Source: Diplolepis rosae
Lineage: Eukaryota; Arthropoda; Insecta; Hymenoptera; Diplolepididae
DNA: 64,000 nt
Direction: 5' to 3'
NCBI GenBank assembly: GCA_030998225.1
Contig: JAPYXD010000250.1
Span: 496,001-560,000 of the forward strand
A program made the translations under genes and the position numbers. The notes beneath the pieces were generated by a model. The model saw only the letters and a list, made by a program, of their open reading frames with translations, did not search any database and was not told the origin of the DNA. Of the stretch, positions 29,848-42,197 are shown piece by piece (within the stretch, counting starts at the first letter, position 1; every line of letters begins with the position of its first letter).

Positions 29848-32108
29848 CCATCATGCATTACATTAATATGTGCATTAATATGAGTATACATATTAATGTA
29901 CATACAGGCTCGTGCACCTGCGTATGAATATGAGTACACGTTTACAGGTGAATACGAATAATTATGACTATAGTTTTTCATGCGAGTGGCCTGTCACATT
30001 ATCGCATAAATTGTAAATTCAGAAGTACCTAAAATAAATCTAAAATAAGGAATGTAACGGCGCAAAAGGCTGAAGGAACCTTAAAACAACGCTAACCTAT
30101 CGAAATTCATGCCTAATGTTCAAATGAATGTAAACCAGGAAATTATTATAAACCAACATTATAAATATTTTTACTGGACAGTGGAAGCAGAAGGACAGAG
30201 CGCGAGAGAAAAGGAGAGAGCGTAAGTAAGAGGAAGAGGGAGAGATATCCAGCGCGCGTACACTCATGCACTGTATATCACTATAGCTTTCTGCCGTTTG
30301 TCAATTCCTCTCTTCGTTCGCCCATGCACATGCCCCATATACCCGTCTCTTTTGGAAACTTTTTGATGTGCTCTGCTGTACATCGCAAAGCTAGCATACA
30401 TTCGATATTCACATTTCCTTCTCGTGCGCCTATCCTTGCTTAGATACTTTAGCCAGCTGATCTCCCACAACAAAGACCACGTGCTTTTTGTTATTAAAAC
30501 CTAAAGACTCATCTGAACATTTAAAAATAATTATGTTAAGGCTTTTTAATTCATATAATGATTATAAGCCTAGACTAATTAAACATATTTCAATTTAGTA
30601 TGAAATATATTAGAAACTAAAATCGTTTCTACAATTTGTAGACAATGCATCAAACAGTAAAAATCGATGAGCGCATTTCCTTTCTCACGATAAGTGTGGA
30701 AATAGGGAAGAAATATTTGACACCTAAAAATCAGCAAATGGTGCAATAACTGAATCAGCACGGTGCAAAGTCCATCTACATTCCTAAAACCTCCCTACCA
30801 TTATTTCCTTGTCCAATCATGGATTCCTTAATCATCAAAAAACCCTACCATGTTCACCTCGCGATGAATCAGTAAAACAGATCAACGCCAGGCGAAATTT
30901 GCAGTTAGTCGAGCAACCCGGTACTATCCGGAACTACTCGAACAGTAGGGAATATACTTTTCTCTACTTTGCCCGTTTGCGATTCGGAACCATCGCGTCC
31001 TATCACCTGGCTAGTTGACCTAGCTTCGTAAAATACCTAGTTCAGGGCTTGAAATTGGGGATCGTGTTTGGGCGGAGGTTAATAATGACAAAAATTCTTC
31101 ATCTGAATAGAAGCAACAAAATTATTTTCATCTTCGGCGGACTGTTTAATAGGTCCAATTCGTTGATCGTGAACGGTCGGTATACCTATTTCACTAGTTG
31201 AGGATAACTCGTAAACGACTATCTAGTGATAGACTCTTGGCAATCGCATCGAACGTGTATCAACGAAAATCTTCGGCGGACTATCTAGAGTCCAATTCTA
31301 GTTTTTCGCGGTTTTTCTTCACCAAAATAAAACGGCACAAAGAAGCGAGAAATCGCAGAAAATTAATACTACCGAATCTCAAAACCGTAGTGATAATTTT
31401 CATAAAATATTTGAATTAGATTTAACTGGGAAATTTTAGGGGTAAAAAGAGCGAGTTTAAAAGCACTCAACCCTTTTCTGGTTAAAAGCCAACCGTTATA
31501 TTCTCTTATTAAACCTAAAAGAACAGTGGAAACAGTGTTTGATTGTGTGTGCATCACGCAAGGGACAAGAGTGGTTTCTTTTGGAAACGACGAATACATA
31601 AAATCAAGTTTGGCCCGGATAACTCAGGACTTCAGCAACGAGAACGCACTCTCTTCCTTGCTCCTGCTTTCCAGAGATCCGGTAGGATTAAGAACCTAGG
31701 AATAGAATCTAGGATACGGTAAAGTACTACTTGTATCATTCCAATTCACCTCTCTATTATTCTTGGCACAAAAATGTTCACATGGGTTTTCTTTTCCTTA
31801 AAAATAAAATTATCTTTTTATTTATATAGCAGCTTGATTTAAAACTTATTCAAGGCAGCTTTCCCCTTTTCTCTCCTCCAAAATTAAAGGTGATAAGCGT
31901 AGGCGTGTTGAATACACTCTCAGTCCGAGAGTAGAAGACCAACGACCCCACATAATAATAAACGAATTTAGTTAATAATTATATTAACTAAATTCGGCAA
32001 TTTGGACGACCTCCGCGTACTCATTTTACTAATAAATAAAATATATTAAGGGTAATTGTTTCTACTTTTTATGCATTTTATTTAACTTAATAATAGCCGT
32101 ACGTAACA

Positions 32109-33804
32109 GTCTGTTCTTCTGAAATCAGGGGGAAGATTTGAACAGTAAGCAAAAAATGTTCCAATGGAATTCAAGGTCAATAAATATTCAATGTTTGAAA
32201 TAGAAATATTAAGTAAAAGATTTTCAAGCTCTGGGAATCAACTCCTTTAATAACACAATTTTTCTTCTCTCTAAAGCATCTCAATTTTCAAATTAAATGT
32301 CTCCACAAAGGTTAAAAAAACTTAAGATGAAAACACTTTTATTGAAAAATTTTAAATACAGATTTCAAATTCAAAACCTATTTTCCGGAAATAAACGTCT
32401 CAAAGATCTTGTAGAAATAAAGGGAGATTTGAATACTTGAAAAATAAACTTTCAGTGAAATGGTGAACTCAATAAATGTTCAAAACTCAAATCAAGATAT
32501 CAGTTTACAAATTGTTAGTTGCGTAAATTGACTACTTCAGTTTGAAAATTACTTGAAAAATATTATATTTAAAAAAATTAGGCACATAAAATAACAGTTT
32601 AAAATCCACATTCATAGATTCATGCTAAAAGCAGGTCGAAGTTTATTAAACTTACGTTTTCTTGTCGTATGCACAGACTTTTAACCAAAACAATGAAATG
32701 ATTTATAGAAGGTTAAACATTTTTTAATTGATGTTTTCACATAAACCTTCAAATATTCATTAATTCAAAATTTTACTCAAAATTCAATCTTACAGCGTTC
32801 AAACCTTTTCACAATTGTACAAAATCTTATAAATATTTATTTGAAGCAAATGTTTTTTAAAATATTCGAAATTTATATAATTATAATATATTTTTAAATT
32901 ATGAAGAAAATTGAATACTGAATACTGAATACCTTGCTCCTATGGTTGGCCTCTTCTATAGTATTTAATATAATACAACAGTCAGCGTTTTCTGTGACGT
33001 AGTCACTTTTTCCTAGAAGAGAGGGGCCTCATTACTTCTCCCTAATTCTGGTTCGTCTTTTACAATCATCTAATAGATATTTACCTCACCTAGCCTGTGC
33101 GTTATATGCATTTGTATGCGTCGCGGGACGTGACAATATAATAATTATGCAACGTTGCAGAGCACTAAAGATGATGAAGTGGCTGCAAGTGACGGGAACC
33201 TGGATAATTCAAAAATAAACTCGCGTGCGGTCTTGCCGATCAATAGGTATAGAAAACTTATGAAGTTCTGTACTTTCTGTTGCAGACGACATTTCACTCG
33301 AGATTGACTTCAGAGTGACAGTGTCCGCTCGAACTATCTTAAAGGAAAAGAATTTTGTTTTTAAAGTACAAGTATATTCCAAGATAAATATAGATCATTG
33401 AAATTAAAATATACATACACTAAAGTTTAATTGGCTTTTAGTCTAGTTTACCCCAGTCATCGCTTGTATTTTTGAAATTTGCTCGGTAATTTTTGTTCTC
33501 ATAAATTATTCCGTAAACGAGAGTGGATTACAAATTTTGTTGCTTTATCTCTTTTAAAGTTATCGTTCCCAATATCTGGTTTAAACTTTTGTTTTGAATT
33601 TCTATCACTCTTTCAGTACGTATGGTAATCTGTCAAATTACTCCAACGATGCCCTAAAAATCGGCGTTTACTTGTTGCCTTAACTAACAACTGTCTTTTC
33701 ATAGATAGTAAGGACGTTCAGGGTTATATTGTGATGCTTGCCATCGATTTAGTCACCCTAGAGTTTTATTTTTAGAGTTTTATTGCCCAAATTTTGCATG
33801 AATC
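32109..33804. other. A+T-rich intergenic, no gene seen
   Basis: Nothing recognised. Minor tandem GAATACT at about 32920. Confidence 0.5.
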
Positions 33805-35045
33805 TCATTGTTTGCCATTGCCATTGTTAAATATTCGTACAGCGATATATATTGCAGTGTCAAGGACATGTTTGCTATTGAAGGTTGATTTCGGGGCTCG
33901 TCTGTTGAAAGTTTGTGATAGCGTCGCAAATATTTCGTTCCGCATTTTCTCGACGGAATCATGATTGCGACAAATTGCTAATCCATAATAAAGAGATAAT
34001 TCATCAATCAATTTTCCCGTTAACTTCTCTTTCCCTCCGAGCCGTTTTGTGCGGTTTTTCAAGTTTCGAATGCACATTCGCTTTTGAACGTGGTCGATAC
34101 ACTCTTTTTTCGAAACGATAAAATCATCATAAGGCTCAGAATCCAAGATGCCTCTGAAAGTTTTCGAATCACCAACTCCTATATAATTTGGATACTTCAC
34201 ATTCTACAAAGATTCTGAGTGCTGAAACATTTCAATGACAGCATCCACCTCCATCTTTCCGACGGAGCCTTCGTGATTGGCTTGGCATTTATCTGCATGA
34301 CTTTCAGCCCATTCCTTGTACTTTTCAGTGTCTTGTTTTTTCCAAAATTCACATGAATTACAATATTTGGATCTTATCACAACATCAATCACTTTGCCGG
34401 TTACCCATCCAATGAGTAAAACAAATCCAAAAAGGGACGAAAAACCGATTTCCTCCAGGAACTATCTCCCGATACTGTAAGGACATCTGCATTTCCTTTT
34501 TCAGCACTTTTTTTTTGTTTCTTCTTGAGCCACAGATCGTATACTTTACTGACCAACCGCCTGTGCTCCAATAGCTATCCTTTTAACAATTTTATCGTAA
34601 AAAGATTGAAAAATTGGCAGCGGGAGATCCATAAATGCGCAAAATGTCACTATTCTATTTAGTCCTACTCCAAGTAGCCGCATAGCCAACACAATTCGAC
34701 GATTAATTTCGTATGCTTTTTCGATGAACGGAGAACTAGAAATATAAATTTGACCACATTTTCCACATAAAATAACTATTTTAAACCCCAAACCACGCAT
34801 TGCGCACTCACAAAATGTCACATCCGATTTACATTTTCTGCAGACCACAGCTTCATCCGAACCCTTCTTGTACTTCGATACCTTTGAAATTTTCCTGCGA
34901 TAATTTGCGAGCCGGTGTGCTAGCCTGCTCGAGGTCCGGCGTTTCTATTTCAAAACGGTTTAACGGTCGCCGCGATGCCATTTTCGGTCTCTTGCTAAAA
35001 GGCAAACTTGCTCCCGGAATAATTTCCTCTCATCACTCATTTTCT
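33805..35045 (-). pseudogene. Mutator-like transposase (arthropod type), decayed
   Basis: Blocks in order from the right: a basic start near 35040; CRKCKSDVTFCEC and LCGKCGQIYISSSPFIEKAYEINRRIVLAMRLLGVGL, TFCAFMDLPLPIFQSFYDKI (34546-34848); after a break, VIRSKYCNSCEFWKKQDTEKYKEW...CQANHEGSVGKMEVDAVIEMFQHS (34204-34392), then NYIGVGDSKTFRGIL, VQKRMCIRNLKNRTKRLGGKEKLTGKLIDELSLYYGLAI and a C-terminal VLDTAIYIAVRIFNNG (33805-34200). These are the hallmarks of the Mutator-like transposase domain common in arthropods, with catalytic-type Asp positions in MEVDA and GVGDSKTF. The segment between 34400 and 34540, holding the first catalytic Asp region, is degraded, and a deletion lies near 33900. It cannot be functional. 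Confidence 0.8.
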
Positions 35046-36750
35046 TCATCAAAATTAATTTGAAAACAATAAAATATATATTTAAAAAACGAAAAACGCG
35101 AGAGAAAATTCAAAAGCAACGCCTATGCTTGGCGTACAGTGCGGCCACTACCATGCATTTTAGGAGGGTACTTAAAAAAGTGAAAATGAGCATCAGCGCC
35201 GCCAAGTTTTGATAGCAACAACTAATATCTATGCAAACGACCCCCCCCCCCCCCCAACCCGATGTAATCTAAAGGGCGGAAAATTTTGAAATATATTCTA
35301 TGAAATCCATTTCATAAATTTAAATGATTTAAAGTTGAAAATAATTTGTGAAAGAATAAAAATACAACAAGAATTTTTAAATATGAATCACAATGAACAG
35401 TTATATACTGTACTATTACACGGAGAAAAATAGTTGAAGTAATTTTACTCAACTCTGTCGATTAAACTTGGGACTTAAGGACTTTTGAACATTTATTAAA
35501 TCCTAGTCCGGTAAAATGAATTTCATAAATACCTAATTCACCCAAAGTGAATATCAATAAGCGTTGCATAGGAAATAGTAAGGAGTTGAGTAAAACGTTG
35601 TCGACGACAGGGCATCGCAATGCGTCAGTGGGTTAACCTGAAATGTATAAATATATAATAATGTAAATGTAATGTAATGTAAATGTATAAATATATAACG
35701 CTTGAGGTGCTTCGAACGGTAGTTGAGTAAAATGAGCATCGGCTGTATTATTTCAACTGGCAATGATATGGTTGCTACGGTTACAACAGTTTAAAAATAA
35801 CATCGGTAGCGACAATAGCGCCACCACTTGTTGATAGCAAACATTATAATTCGTTCCCCTTTTCTCCTATATGAGTGGATCCTCTGTGGCTTGGCGTCAC
35901 TTTGTACCTGTACTGACTCACACAAACAAGTTTAATACGGCAGTAGCGTACCCTAGTGACCTGTTTAATAACCTCAAGCATCTTTTTCTATGTAGGTAGC
36001 TTTGCAGGTAGCTCTGCAGGTAACAGGACCATTTTTAATCCCGAGAGCTACGAACAGTAAGAAACCGGTTACACAAAGAGCGTGCTACGCGAGTGGTCGA
36101 CCGTGTTTAGCGGACGCTCCCAAGGGCCGCGAAAAATTTTATTCACCATAAAACCAAGCGCATCTTGTTTTTAGGATATCAAAGCATTTTTTAAGGCAAA
36201 AGAATTTTTTTTTGATTTTTTGAAAATTCTAGAATGGTGTTACCCCTTAAATCTAATCAGCTAATTTTTCTAATTCTTAAGATACTAGCGTTGAAAAATT
36301 TCAATTTGGTCTGCCCAGGAAAACTTTTATGAAATAAACTCCAAAATTATTGACAAAAAAAGGGGGGGCTTCAAATTTGAGTCACTACAATTTTTTGGGG
36401 GGAATGCATATTTTCTTTTTAAATGGAAAAAGGGGAACACCATTGGAAAATCAAGGCTCAAAAGAATCATTATGTTTAAATTATGAGGTTTTCAAAAAGC
36501 TCATTATTAAAGTTATACTCTCCTCTTAACTATTAATACTTCTGCTGGTTAAACTCCCATGAAACCAACGTAATTTTTCTAGAAAGGAAAAAACTTGAGT
36601 GAAAAGTAGGGAAGTAATTACAGATAAATTAGGATGAAAATGTATGGCCATTGGGACGTAAATTTTGGGAAAAAGAGTGAAAGCGCATTTTTCTCATCAA
36701 TGACTTCTTAAAATTATTTTTCTAAATATAAAAATCGCACTTTATACTAA
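35046..36750. other. intergenic, nothing recognised
   Basis: Includes a C-run at about 35240-35256 and repeats of AATGTAAATG near 35660. No gene is seen. Confidence 0.5.
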
Positions 36751-37442
36751 GGTTAAGTTAAAAATTCGTGTTTTTTTTCATTTACGCGTGGATTGAATAA
36801 CACGAGTGCTTGGGAGAGAAAAAGTTTTCAAACAAAAGTTGTAGAGCGGGAAATTTCCCATACGAATGTTCATACATTATCACGTCAAATTAAATTGTTC
36901 ATTATTTATTTAATTTTTATCTAAGAAATCACAAAAAAGTTTAAATAGTCATAAGTTGTTAAAAAATGTAACTCGAGTTTTCTCGTTCATAGGAATATAT
37001 AGTATTTTAGTAGTGCTACAATTGTCTCCTATACCAATTTTCTCTATCTGTCATCATTCCCGAGTTATTAATTTTATAACTAAGAAAAAGGCTTTTCGTA
37101 AAATGCCAGTAACTTTTCCATCAGGGTCGACAAAAAATCTAGCGCAGTCAGGATCTCTTCTAAGGGATACGTTTTACCATAACCGATAGATTTTTTCATT
37201 TGTTTATAAATATTCATTGTTCCATTGCATTTTGCAACTAACTTCATTAAACTTTTTCGTAATTTCTTAGATAAAAATTGAATAAATAATAAACATATTA
37301 ATTTGTCGTGATGATGTTTGAACATTCCTATGGGAAATTTCTCGCTCCAAAACTTTTGTTTGGAAACTTTTTCTCTCCCAAGCACTCGTGTTCTTCAATC
37401 CACGCGTAAATGAACAAAAACACGAATTTTTAACTTAAACCC
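36751..37442. mobile_element. MITE with ~210-bp inverted arms
   Basis: Left arm 36751-36965 is repeated in reverse complement at about 37220-37442, with shared words GGTTAAGTTAAAAATTCGTG, CATTTACGCGTGGATTGAA and GAGTGCTTGGGAGAGAAAAAG. No coding capacity. The open frames 36956-37189 and 37080-37385 lie in the loop and arm and are not genes. The target duplication was not resolved. Confidence 0.75.
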
Positions 37443-37515
37443 TCCCGCCTACATCAAAGCGTACAAAAATTGCTGTCCAATTTGTACTTGGATTGTTTTT
37501 TACATCCGCGAGAAT

Positions 37516-37840
37516 ATCCATGGCGCGAAGGCAAAGCTCTGTATTTGGTGGGATCAGAAGGGTGTGCTGTATTATGAGCTACTAAAACCGGGTGAAACCA
37601 TCAATGGAGATCGCTACCGAACCCAATTAATCCGTTTTGAAGAGAGAAATAGCCGAAAAACGCCCAGAATATGCGACCAGACAGAAGGCAATAATTTTCC
37701 ATCATGACAACGCTCGGCCCCATGTTGCTATTCCAGTTAATAACTATTTGGGAAACTGTGGATGGGAAGTTTTACCCCACCCGCCTTATAGCCCAGACCT
37801 TGCCCCTTCTGACTACCATTTGTTCCGGTCGATGCAGATA
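37516..37840 (+). pseudogene. mariner transposase core fragment
   Basis: Reads HGAKAKLCIWWDQKGVLYYE with the first Asp region, GETINGDRY, then after a frameshift near 37640 REIAEKRPEYATRQKAII, FHHDNARPH (second Asp) and PHPPYSPDLAPSDYHLF (third Asp), ending abruptly at the MQICN junction. Nearly the same protein as 20045-20463. The N-terminal DNA-binding part is missing. Confidence 0.88.
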
Positions 37841-40559
37841 TGCAATATTTTGAATAATACTATTGTACATGTTTTTCTTAAATAAACGTTCAAATTTTGA
37901 AAAAAAAACCGCACGAATTAAGTTATAGATCTAATTTGGATATAGATCCAAATCCACAAATCCCGGCCAATCCAGATTGAATATCCAAGAATATTGAATA
38001 TATGATATATATTGAATATACAATACTTTAGTTAAATTTCATTCCTATTCATTGATTTAACTTTCAGTACTTAATTCTATTTCAACTCAATTTATAATAT
38101 CGCTTCAAATTATTATGAAAACTGACTCAGCGAAAAACTTTTATATTATCTATTCTAATCATTAATAAACTGATTAATAAAAATAAAATCCCCGAAAATG
38201 AATGAAAAAAAAAATGAATAAACTGGCCTCTGAAAACAAATTGCCACTTTAAAATCCAAATACGGGAATTAAACCCCTACTCATGCCGCTGAACGAACAT
38301 CAGTCGACCTGAAACCAAAGGGTGTGGCAACTGAGCATGGATGCAGCCGTAGGTGTGTGCACACGATCATGTACCACTTCGGTTAACTTTTTCTAATCAC
38401 CGAGACATCGTGAAAATTAGGCCTTATTGGTTATGTAGACTTACGGCATGAGTCGGTTTCTTATAAAATTTTATTATTGTTTTGAGTTATTTTCTAAAAA
38501 TCTAAATGTCAAAATTTCAAGGTCGATTACTGAAATAGAGTTGCCTTTTATTCTCATAAATGACAAAATGATCATGACGTGCGGTTTGTAAATCAAACTG
38601 ACTTTTGCGTCTTCAAATCCTTGTTTTTTTGCAAACTAATTACATACTCATTGCTGTTGCAAAAGGAAACCAAAAGACAAGTAATAATTGGCTCGATTGC
38701 TGTAAAAACGTAGAAAAAAAATGGGCAATCATCCAGGTTCTCCACGGGACTAGGCAACGTCGGAGTCCTGCTAGATTTTCAATACACCCGCAAGCATCCG
38801 GAGGGAGGTCATATCCACCCTCCGCAGGGAAAGCGCGCGTCGCCTGGCACTCTTCCGCGCTAGAATTTGACTCGGCACCTTGACAAGTCTCAAATGAAAC
38901 CGAAAGCGATGGGACAGTCCCTCCTTTTCCATGCGGTCCATATTATTTTTGTTCTTTTTTTTGTGGGGGGGGGATCCTCCCGAAATTGTACCTTACACAA
39001 GCAAACACTGAACCTCACTAAAGACTCGCGATGCTCAATAAGAAATATTGAAGATGCACTATAAAATGCATGGGATACCCCCTTTGCAATTTATGTTATA
39101 AGGGATGGAATTCGTGAAGTCAGCATATCAGGGAAGAATCTCTGCGTAACCGGGTACCATCAACTGCCCGCAAAAGGTATGCTGACAGCGAAGTTCCCGA
39201 TCCACCCAGGCCACGGGTTAATACAAAAGGAGTTTTCCTTGTTTGGGCTTAAATAATAACCGCTGCCAGATATAATATTGCACATAAATTAATTACAAAT
39301 AACCATTCGTGTTTAATGACCCCAATATTGAGAATCATAAATAATCAGGAGAATATGACTAAGGATGGGCCAAAATCAGGAACAGGGCTCGAACCCTGTA
39401 GTCTAACTATTTTATTTTTGTTTTTTCTTGTTATTTGGACAGAAAACCCTACTCACACTGCGTGCGACCACCTCTCTAAGAACTACTTCATTCTGTTTTT
39501 ATCATCCTTATTTTTTTGACTCGGTAGTAATCAAAAAATTCCCCATACTGCTAGTATTTTATGCATTTCAGTATGCAGGTGGCAAATAAAAATTGCTATC
39601 CTCACGAAACCTAAAAGATTAACATGCATTCACGTCAAGTTGGTAGATTTCAAATAAGAACCCATTATAAGCAATCCTGAGAGGTTCTTTTCTTCCTTGA
39701 AGAAGACTATTGTCTTGTATCTAGTTAAGAAATTCGAGACGTTTATGATGATTTTCACGAGTGGACGAAGGCGTTTATTTTTCAAGAAAACGATTTTGAA
39801 TATAAGCTTCACGGACAATCCATTTAACACTGAATTTGCATGCAAGGCGTTACATAAACATAAAATATTATAATACCTGTATATGTAATTTTACACAATA
39901 TTTAAAAAAATCGAAAGTTGTTTATTTTCGCATTCAGATTTATTCTGATATGTTTTGAAAAATAATAATAAATTTATCTTTAAAAATTAATAAAAATGCA
40001 ATTTAAATATTCGTGATATTAAGTATCACATTTGAATTATTATTAAATTTAACTAGTTCTGAAAATGGTCAAAACTATTAGATATTCTACGTTTATAGTG
40101 AAAGTGCCATTTTTAAATTTCAAAGTGACATGCTCGATAACATGCCTATTATTGTATTGACCCATATTCATAAAAGTTTTGTTCATTTCTTTGGCATAGG
40201 GTCAGTTTCTTCTTATTATCTTTGATTAAAATTATTATTAGATTTAAAAATGCACAAAAAAGAAAAGAAAGGAAGGCAAACGTTTCGGCCACTTATTTGA
40301 ATTGTAAGCTATGAGATAAGTTTTTAATGTCTATGATAATCATTTTTTTTACTTATCTTCTATATTCTAATCCTTTACTGAAATTTTGAATGAATCTTTG
40401 AATTTATGGCACTGAAGAGGGCCCCCATATGTGTATGTGTATGTGTATGTGTATGTGTAACAGTGTTTTTACGAACTTTAACTAAGTAATAATCCATTAA
40501 ATAAATTCCAAATCAAATCTAGAATCAGAATAAGGACAGGATTACAATAAACATAAATG
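37841..40559. other. intergenic with possible SINE scraps and a microsatellite
   Basis: No protein gene is recognised. At 38270-38300 and 39375-39400 the minus strand reads tRNA T-arm-like words (GGGTTTAATTCCC and GGGTTCGAGCCC), hinting at old tRNA-derived SINEs. A (ATGTGT)n microsatellite occupies 40429-40458. 38740-38885 is a G+C-rich island of unknown origin. Confidence 0.4.
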
Positions 40560-40920
40560 ATGAAAACTTATAGATGAGTGTCTGGATGCAATTATATAAC
40601 TGCATGCATATACTATTATATTTCGGGTTTTATGGTATCGTAACAGGTTATTAATATAAATAATGCATGTTAATGCATTATTACCTACATGTACTTATAT
40701 AAATACCAAGAATCGGGTTTATTTTACGTAGAAGCTCGCTGGTAGTCAATTGTTTGCAAGTATCAATGATGTGTCGCGATCTAGAACTAAAAATCTAGTT
40801 AATTAAATACTAACTAGCTAAGAAAATCTACATCTTGTCGAATCTCAAAATGACGAGGAGTTTATTTTCTTACAACCATAAATACTATGATTTCAATAAT
40901 AAATAACCTGCGCAACATAT
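40560..40920 (+). repeat. long LTR-like repeat, copy 4 (partial)
   Basis: Carries the A+T-rich module (GGTTATTAATATAAATAATG at 40645), then GTAGAAGCTCGCTGG, GTGTCGCGATCT, TACTAACTAGCTAAG and GTCGAATCTCAAAATGACGAGG, as in copy 5. It is cut at the right by the mariner at 40923. Confidence 0.7.
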
Positions 40921-40922
40921 TA

Positions 40923-41505
40923 GGTGCGCAACTAAAGTCCCGCTGTATTTTTGATAAAAATGCAACTTTATTGTGAAAAAATGGTTAAAAATGAATCATT
41001 TAAAGTATTGCCTATCGCTAGCCACAACTTTTGAGGCCATCCACGAATCAAGCTATTTTTCGATGTCTTCATATGAGCGGAACTGCTGATCAGCCAGACC
41101 ATGTGCCATCGACCGGAACAAGTTGGTAATAATCGGACGGCGCAATATCTGGCGAATACGGCGTGTGGGGTAGGACTTCCCATTTGAGCGTTTCCAAGTA
41201 GGTTTTAACGGGGTAGGCAACGTGAGACCGAGCGTTGTCATGCGTTAGAATCACTTTTTCGTGCCTCTGCTCGTATTGTGGCCGTTTTTCGCCCAGTGCT
41301 CGCCTCAAACGCATCAATCGCGTTTGATACCGTTCCCCAGTGATGGTTTCGTTCGGTTGTAAGAGCTCATAATAAATAACATCAGCGTCTTCGAAGGTTT
41401 TTGGCCTTATTTCACGCGGACGGTCGTCAACATCGAAATCGCCGTCTTTGAAGCGGCGGAACCAATCACGGCACGTACAAACAGCGGGAACTTAGTTGCG
41501 CACCT
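40923..41505 (-). mobile_element. internally deleted mariner with TIRs
   Basis: Termini GGTGCGCAACTAA at 40923 and its reverse complement ending at 41505, each flanked by TA. Minus-strand coding remains: WFRRFKDGDFDVDDRPRE right beside the right TIR, then ETITGERY, RALGEKRPQYEQRHEKVI, LTHDNARSHVA (second Asp) and VLPHTPYSPDIAPSDYY (third Asp), and a C-terminal WMASK(V)VA in another frame. The start of the transposase and the first-Asp region are deleted. Total 583 bp. Confidence 0.88.
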
Positions 41506-41519
41506 AGTGGGTTAGGCAG

Positions 41520-41990
41520 GTTTGTTGTCATTGACAAAACAAGTAAACACGTACGAGATAAACTGTGATACATAAGGTATTGTACCTAAAAATCTCTTTA
41601 CGTCACCCACGTTCTTTAGTTCTGGAATTCTTTTGATTGCTGCGATTCTGTTTTCATCAATTTCAACGCTTTTTTTACTTAGCACATGATCTACATAGTT
41701 AACTCTACTTAATCCTATTTTACATTGTTTCTTGTTGAACTTTACCCCATTTTCTATCGCAATCTCTAATACCTGCATTAATCTAATGCCATGCTCTTCC
41801 CGAGTTTGCCCGGTCACGAGTATATCGTCTATATAAACTCTCACTCCTTCAACCGACTCAAACAAATTCCAAAACGTGGTGTAGAATATTTCTGGTGCCG
41901 ACAAGATTCCAAATGGTAATCTCAAAAATATGTAGCGAACGAATGGAGAAATAAAACTCGTATATGTGCCGAAGTCACATAAAATAGAAT
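41520..41990 (-). pseudogene. gypsy reverse transcriptase fragment
   Basis: A continuous frame: LRLPFGILSAPEIF, VRVYIDDILVTGQTREEH with the catalytic YIDD, GVKFNKKQCKIGLSRVNYVDHVLSKKSVEID and VGDVKRFLGTIPYVSQFI (RT thumb region). Divergent from Gypsy A, B and C, so a fourth gypsy lineage. Upstream fingers and downstream RNase H are missing. Confidence 0.88.
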
Positions 41991-42038
41991 ATGTGGTGCC
42001 AATGCACACAATTAGGCTAATTACGAGACTCGCTTAAA

Positions 42039-42130
42039 ATGATCGCAGGACTGATCGCGCCTCGGCTTCGTCTCGTTTTCGTCTCAGCTTTACCTCAGCT
42101 ACGCCTCGATTACGCCTTGGCTACGATCTC
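42039..42130 (+). repeat. short degenerate tandem array
   Basis: Loose 11-12-base repeats of CGCCTCGGCTT / CGTCTCAGCTTTA type, about six units. Confidence 0.5.
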
Positions 42131-42197
42131 CTGCAAGCATTGTCGCTCGTCGCGTAATAACCCTCATTATGCGCCTAGGCACATAATATACTATTTA

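Larger units (their letters stand above)
27698..29849 (-). mobile_element. young 5'-truncated R1-clade LINE
   Basis: Bounded by a perfect 15-bp target duplication ATCATGCATTACATT at 27683-27697 and 29850-29864, with an A-tail (plus-strand Ts at 27698-27706). Contents: the C-terminal 610 codons of ORF2 and a 3' UTR of about 310 bases. The ORF is uncorrupted, so it is recent. R1 elements classically enter 28S rDNA; here the target is an A+T-rich repeat, so this lineage is not rDNA-specific. Confidence 0.93.
27460..32108 (+). repeat. long LTR-like repeat, copy 3, split by a LINE
   Basis: Starts TGTCAAGGCGGCCAAATTTTTCC and ends CCGTACGTAACA; without the 27698-29849 LINE and its duplicated target it measures about 2.5 kb. 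It holds the same modules in order as copies 1, 2, 4 and 5 (GATGCAGCTTATCG at 27560, A+T-rich block, GAACTACTCG at 30940, CGAATCTCAAAAC at 31372, TTTGGCCCGGAT at 31608, CAGTCCGAGAGTAGAAGACC at 31920). TG...CA ends and repeated modular copies fit a solo LTR of a retrotransposon with unusually long LTRs. Target duplications were not found. Confidence 0.55.

Noticed and set aside
30264..30473. 69-codon basic frame on the minus strand
   Set aside because: No motif, inside a repeat-rich stretch, not distinguishable from chance.
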